From: Lindgomyces ingoldianus
Lineage: Eukaryota; Ascomycota; Dothideomycetes; Pleosporales; Lindgomycetaceae
NCBI RefSeq assembly: GCF_010093535.1
Contig: NW_022985174.1
Location: 941,564-1,005,563 of the forward strand
DNA: 64,000 bases
Reading direction: 5' to 3'
In this document: in pieces, positions 58,391 through 64,000 of the stretch
How positions within the stretch are numbered: position 1 is the first letter of the stretch
Layout: the number at the start of each line of letters is the position of its first letter
The notes under the pieces: model-generated
Database searches by the model: none
What the model was told of the DNA's origin: nothing
What the model saw: the letters and a program-made list of their open reading frames with translations, nothing else
Position numbers and translations under genes: made by a program

Positions 58391-58665
58391 TGTGATGACA
58401 AGCACTGTCTCTACTACTGTATAGAGCTGGGGAAGCAAGGCAGAGTAGGTCGGCTCTATTTCAGCTACACTAAGATAGAGAGGAGAAAGGGAGCTTTAAA
58501 AGCAGCTCTGCAAAAAAAGTGCTTACAGCGCTAAGGCGCTAGCAAGGACGCTAGCGCTAAGTAAACTAATAGCATTGCGCTAGTTACACCCCTTATATCC
58601 TAATTAGCTGCACAGGCAGCTTATTATGTGACGCGCGACAGAGCTCTCTGCGTAGGACTGTTACA
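58391..58665 (-). repeat. C-family LTR, 3' LTR of C3
   Basis: 275 bp, TGTGATGACAAGC to GGACTGTTACA; ends are un-RIPed. Confidence 0.9.
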
Positions 58666-59871
58666 TTACCCTCTTCTAAGGCAGTCTTATTTCTAAGACT
58701 AAGTAGTTTAGCGCTTTTATATTAGTCTTTAAACTAGTTAAGACTTTAGTGTAGGTTAATTATTAACTTTTATAAGTTTTATATCTTTACCTTTTTTATA
58801 TGCTTGCAACTAGGCGTCTAGTCGCGCTAGCAGACTAGGCTTAGTAAGATATGCTTAGTAGAAGTCCCTTACCTTATGCAGAGCTCTAAGGAATCTGTTA
58901 GCATTATACTAGGTAGGGTTAGAATTATAGCCTACCTATAAGGCTTAGTATTAGAGACGCCTGTAGTAAACGTAACTATCTAGGATGTCCTAAACCTGCT
59001 ACTTAGGGTAACTGTTAACCTTAATTAGCTCCTCTAGAGGCTTAACCTAACCTAGTAGTGTTATAGGTGCTGCCTGCTATAGGCAGTCTATGTAGAAGAT
59101 GTTATGCATTTTTATGTATAAGGGGATCTTAAGCTAGTACAAATAACCTCTTATGCCTATAATTAGATAAAGCTTATACATCTACTAGTTAAGCTTCTAG
59201 CTAGGGCGCCTTATAGTAAAGCTTTTAGAAGTTACATATACCTTATTACCTACTATAAAGTTAGGCTTATGCTACTTTTTATTTACTTAAGCTGCTTACT
59301 ACTTTTAGGCTTAAGTAATACCTTTTTTTATAATCTTAATTACTTATTATATAGTGTTATAGTAGAGCTTAGCATAGCTCTAAGCCTTCTTATGTAAAAT
59401 CTGCTCTAGCGCAGTTAGTAAGCGTCTTATACATGCCTTTTAGTTCTAGTAGTGTGTTAGATAATAGCTAAACTTAATTTTAAATAGTAATAACTTTATT
59501 ATCTTATGTAGTAAAGATGCTTAAGCCTAGTCTATGCAAGGCAGCAGGTCTAACTAGTTGTCCTAGAAGTAATTAATAAATAGACATAGTTGCTAGTTAA
59601 TATACTAATTTAGCACTTTTATATTACTATTAGTCTAAAGATAGTAAAGTGTAAAAAGCTTTTATTTAACACTAGTAAGGCAGTAAAGCTTATCTATAAA
59701 TATAAAGGTAAACTATAGTCTATAGTTAGAGATAATTAATTAAGAAGGTCTATAAACACGCTAGATATAGTAATAGTATAGGTCTACAGCCCTTATAGCA
59801 GTAATAGTTTTATAGCACAGCAGTAAAAAGCAGCGCTTACTTAGATAGTCTACTATAATAAACATGTTATT
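58666..59871 (-). pseudogene. C3 pol 3' fragment (integrase C-terminal region)
   Basis: Minus-strand counterpart of C1 11496-12700, the end of the gypsy pol frame. I read no clear catalytic motif in this part. RIP is moderate compared with C1. Confidence 0.6.
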
Positions 59872-60146
59872 TGTGATGACAAGCACTGTCTCTACTACTG
59901 TATGGAGCTAGGGAAGCAAGGCAGAGTAGGTCAGCTCTATTTCAGCTACACTAAGATAGAGAGGAGAAAGGGAGCTTTAAGAGCAGCTCTGCAGAAGAAG
60001 TGCTTACAGCGCTAAGGCGCTAGCAAGGACGCTAGCGCTAAGTAAACTAATAGCGTTGCGCTAGTTGCACCCCTTATATCCTAATTAGCTACACAGGCAG
60101 CTTGTTATGTAAAGCGCGACAGAGCTCTCTGCGTAGGACTGTCACA
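59872..60146 (-). repeat. C-family LTR, 3' LTR of C4
   Basis: 275 bp, TGTGATGACAAGC to GACTGTCACA. Nearly intact ends and a purine tract on the coding strand just inside (rc of 60147-60160). Confidence 0.9.
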
Positions 60147-63100
60147 TTACCCCCTTCTAAGGCAGTCTTATCCCTAAGACTAAGTAGTTTAGCGCCTTTA
60201 TATTAGTCTTTAAACTAGTTAAGACCTTAGCGCAGGTTAATTATTAACCTTTATAAGTTTTATATCTTTGCCTTTTTTATACGCTTGTAACTAGGCGTCT
60301 AGTTGCGCTAGTAGACTAGGCTTAGTAGGATATGCTTAGTAGAAGTCCCTTACTTTATGCAGAGCTCTAAGGAATCTGTTAGCATTATACTAGATAAGGT
60401 TAGGATTATAGCCTACCTATAAGGCTTAGTATTAGAGACGCCTATAGTAGACATAACTATTTAGAATGTCCTAAACCTACTACTTAGAGTAACTGTTAAC
60501 CTTAATTAGCTCCTCTAGAGGCTTAACCTAACCTAGCAGCATTGTAGGTGCTGCCTGCTGTAGGCAGTCTGCGTAGAAGACGTTGTGCATTCTTATGTAC
60601 AAAGGGAGCTTAAGCTAGTACAAATAACCTCTTATGCTTATAATTAAATAGGGCCTGTACATCTGCTAGTTAAGCTTCTAGCTAGGGCGCCCTATAGTAA
60701 AGCCTTTAAAAGTTACATATACTTTATTACCTACTATAAAGTTAGGCTTATGCTACTTTTTATTTACCTAAGCTGCTTACTACTTTTAAGCTTAAGTAAT
60801 GCCTTTTCTTATAATCTTAATTACTTATTATATAGTGTTATAGTAAAGCTTAGCATAGCTTTAAGCCTTCTTACGTAAAATCTGCTCTAGCGCAGTTAGT
60901 AAGCGTCTTATACGTGCCTCTTAGTTCTAGTAGTGTGTTAGATAATAGCTAAACTTAATTTTAAATAGTAATAACCTTATTATTTTATGCAGTAAAAATG
61001 CTTAAGCCTAGTCTATGTAGAGCAGCAGGTCTAACTAGTTATCTTAGAAGTAATTAATAAATAGACATAGTTGCTAGTTAATATACTAATTTAGCACTTT
61101 TATGTTACTGTTAGTTTAGAGATAGTAAGGCATAAAAAGCTTTTATTTAACACTAGTAAGGCAGTAAAGCTTATCTATAAATGCAAAGGTAAACTATAGT
61201 CTATAGTTAGAGATAATTAATTAAGAGGGTCTATAGACACGCTAGATATAGCAATAGTATAGGTCTGCAGCCCCTACAGCAGTAATAGTCTTATAGCACA
61301 GTAGTAAGAAGCAGCGCTTGCTTAAACAGTCTACTATAATAAACACATTATTATAGCTAGCTTAATTAAGTAAAAATAACTTAAAATTTATAAAAATGTT
61401 TTACTATACTTACTTAAGTATTAGCAGTAGCTTAAAAAGCCTTAAGGTCTTATTTTAAAAAATATAGCTCTACTAATAAGCCTTATAGGCGCTAATGTAG
61501 GTCTTAACATCCTAGCTTATGCTTAGCTAGTAGTACTGCTTACATAGCAGCTTAGTTATTTTTCTAGTTTTAGGATATGCAGTAAGTTATGTTATATAAA
61601 TAGCACAAATAAGGTAAGTTTTTAAGAACTAGATAGCTAGAACTATAAGCTTCTCTTTCTTTAGTAGTAAGCCCTTAGTGTTAATCTTTTATTATAAGCT
61701 AAAATCCTATGCTTTATTATAGCAGTATTATAAGCTTTTATAATTTTAATTAGCATCTAGAATCTAATTAATAAGCTTATATAGTTAATCTATTAGCAGC
61801 AGCTTTATAAGCTTCTTATTTAGCAGAAAAGTGCTCTGCAGAGTAGCATGTAATTAAGTAATAAGACTAATACTAATTTACTTTTAGCTTTAAAAAAAGT
61901 GTGTATAAGTAGCTTTATCTTTTTTTTTTATGTCTTAAGCTTCTTCTACTTTCTTAATAGCATATCTGCAATAATGTTAGCAGTGCCTAGGCAGTAGGTT
62001 AGTGTAAGGTTAAAGTCTGCTATTAGCATAGCCTATTACATCTAGTAAAAGGTAAGCTTACACTTAACAGTAAAGTACTTAAAAGCTTAGTAGTTAGTAA
62101 TTACTATAAATAGCTTATCTTATTATAAGCTTATTAGCTATACTTACTACTTTTATAAGCCTTAGACAACTATAAGCATCTTTTTATTATATATATTATA
62201 GTTTATCTATAGTAGGCTTATAGTCTTAGAGTAGAACACTATAGAGCGCTAGATGCTGTTATCCTGCAGCTGCAATAGTACTTCTATAATAACTTTGTTA
62301 CTTATGTTAGTCTTTATACATGTCTTATAATTTAGTAAGTAGTGTGTAAAGATGTTATCTAATAGTATAAAGTCCTTAGCGCGCTTAAATATAGCTAACT
62401 TATGCTTTTTTAAAGGATGCTAGGCGCTACACTTAAGCAGCTTTGTAAGCGGCTGTATAATGCAACTATAGTCCTTAAGAAAGGCGCAGTAGAAGTTGCA
62501 GAACCCTAGGAACAACTATAGGCTCTTAATTAAGGTTAGTATAGGCTAGTCTTAGACAGCAGCTACCTTAGTAAAGTCCTTATAAATTCTGTTTATACTA
62601 ATAATAAGACTTAAAAATTTTATCTTAGTAACTATAAATTTACTCTTTTTAAGGTTAATCTGCAGGCTAGTGTCTTACAGATAACATAGAACCTTAGTAA
62701 TATGTGCCTTATACTATAAAAAGTTATCTAAGTAGATTAAGATGTTATTAAAGTAGGCTATATAAAAGTTATTAAGTAGGCTATGTAGAACCTAATTAAT
62801 ATATTACTAAAAAGTTATAGGGCTGTTATAGAGTTTAAAAGGCAGCATATAATACTTATAGTTACTATAGCGCGTTTAGAAGGTAGTTAGGTCCTTAACC
62901 TCTTTAGTAAGCTAAATGCAATAAAACGCCTATTATATGTTAAGCTTAGTAAAAACCTTAGCTGCAGCTAGCTGCGTAAGCGTCTTCTAAATTAAAGGTA
63001 TTAAGTAAGTGTCTTTTTTTATAATTACATTAAGCTTATAATAGTTTATGTAGAACCTTTACCTTTTTTCTAGCTTCTTAGCAAACAAGACTAGAGAAGT

Positions 63101-63900
63101 GTAGCTAGCGTTACTGTGCGTAATAAATCTGCGTTGCAGGTAGTTGTCTAGATAGTCCTTAACTAGCCTAAGCTGCTCTAGAGACATGCTGTATAGCAGG
63201 CTGCTTAATAAGGTGTTCTTTACTGTTAGCTTAATATTATAGTTAACGCTAGGTTAGTATAGCAGTAGTTTATCTAAGTCTCTTTTTAAGAAGTAGGCTA
63301 GCGTAGCTTTAGCATACGCAGGGGATAGTAACTTCTTAAGCATTAGCTGTTAAAGCTTATTTTTAGAATTAACTATTATAAGTGCTTAATAGTCCTTAAT
63401 TAGTTAATTAACTTTATAGACGCTAATATGTCTAATTATAACATCTTTATGCCTTACATGTAGCATAAATATAGCAGTGTTAATTATGTTTACCTCTAGC
63501 CCTACCTTAGCAAGTACTTTTTTAGAGACAGCTAGTTAACATTAGCGCGCTTAATTAGCGCTAGGGGGTATTAGTTAAAAATTAAGTTGCTTTTTTATTT
63601 TTCTTAAGTTCTACTACTAATTATGCTTTTAAGTTAATTAAAGTTAGTATTAATTAATTTTTAATATCTCTATAAACTTATTTTATTAGTTAGTGTTTAC
63701 TTAATAAGATTAGTTAATCTGTAGGGACATACTATATGTAAAGATAATAATATTACACTTATAGTCCTATGTCTAATTATTGTTTAGCTACTAAATTAAT
63801 TATTTCTTATAGTTAATCTAGACGCTAGCCTTTTTAAGGACTTTATAGCTTATAATTAAGTTATAACAGCCTATGTTATAAAGAATAAAAAGTGTAAGTA
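60147..63900 (-). pseudogene. C4 pol (reverse transcriptase, RNase H, integrase), RIP-degraded
   Basis: Collinear with C1 pol. The reverse transcriptase active-site box again reads YFNN (62744-62755), identical to C1, so this double Asp-to-Asn change is either shared by descent or produced independently by RIP at the same sites. Other gypsy segments (NLKK, LGF, NFYR-like) lie at about 62450-62660. Stops occur throughout; it is non-functional. Confidence 0.8.
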
Positions 63901-64000
63901 GCTAGTAGCTATTAATTACTAGATCTGTGTAGAAGTACTTATCTACCTGTCTGTTTAGTTAATTGTTATATCCTATAATAAAAATAGACTTAATGCTAAG

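Larger units (their letters stand above)
58391..59871 (-). mobile_element. Ty3/gypsy retrotransposon C3, 3' end, interrupted by C4
   Basis: Left (3') LTR and 1.2 kb of the 3' internal region of family C in minus orientation, collinear with C1 11221-12700. Inserted into the gag of A5 and itself interrupted at 59871 by C4. Candidate target duplication of C4 is TTATT at 59867-59871. The remainder is outside the window. Confidence 0.87.
59872..64000 (-). mobile_element. Ty3/gypsy retrotransposon C4, runs off the window
   Basis: A further C copy nested inside C3 in the same orientation, collinear with C1 from 11221 to about 15350 with constant offset (about 48651). It holds the 3' LTR, the whole pol and the border to gag; gag and the 5' LTR are beyond 64000. 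Slightly less mutated than C1 in places (for example more CpG near 62380-62470). Confidence 0.88.

Noticed and set aside
58250..58438. 62-codon minus frame
   Set aside because: Crosses the A5/C3 insertion junction, so it cannot be a real gene.
1..64000. tRNA, rRNA, telomere or centromere satellite
   Set aside because: No cloverleaf-like or rDNA-like sequence and no telomeric TTAGGG array seen by eye; the AT-richness is explained by RIPed transposons, not satellite.

Overview
This window looks like an AT-rich, transposon-only block from a filamentous ascomycete genome (Pezizomycotina; the fine taxonomy is my guess). I found no convincing host gene, tRNA or rRNA. Nearly everything can be assigned to LTR retrotransposons whose coding regions are wrecked by C-to-T and G-to-A transitions: Trp and Gln codons have become stops, and TpA-rich sequence dominates. 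This is the classic signature of repeat-induced point mutation (RIP). Family letters are mine. A, B, C and G are Ty3/gypsy; B, G and A have a chromodomain after the integrase. D and I are Ty1/copia. F is a pogo/Fot1-type DNA transposon. H is an unidentified repeat with one possible Tc1/mariner-like end.

Left cluster (1-25716): a Russian-doll nest. Element G (plus strand, 5' part outside the window) was hit by B1 (plus). B1 was hit in its integrase by D1 (minus, 3029-9123) and in its 3' LTR by a complete C1 (11221-17799, target duplication CTAAG). D1 in turn received an A element (1-3028, ending in a tandem integrase-LTR duplication) and an internally deleted pogo copy (4004-5118). A 10-N assembly gap (8990-8999) lies inside the D1 LTR.

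Centre (25717-28102): a short un-RIPed, higher-GC island of about 500 bp, followed by repeat H with one RIPed reading frame of unknown function.

Middle cluster (28103-48431): A3 (minus) contains a complete copia element I (31203-44438, duplication CTAGT). I contains a complete gypsy element B2 (32981-40724, duplication ATTAA). A3 was also interrupted in gag by A4 in the opposite orientation, creating a large inverted repeat.

Right cluster (48432-64000): a truncated C2; D2 (plus) carrying a strikingly un-RIPed solo LTR (duplication TTAGT); an A6 integrase fragment; A5 inserted in A6; C3 inserted in the gag of A5; and C4 inserted in C3 and running off the window.

The elements do not cooperate as a pathway. 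The information here is the insertion order, the sharp RIP boundaries, and a few atypical pieces: the extra ORF region of G, the phased 10-bp repeat in the I LTR, the un-RIPed solo LTR, and the pogo deletion derivative.
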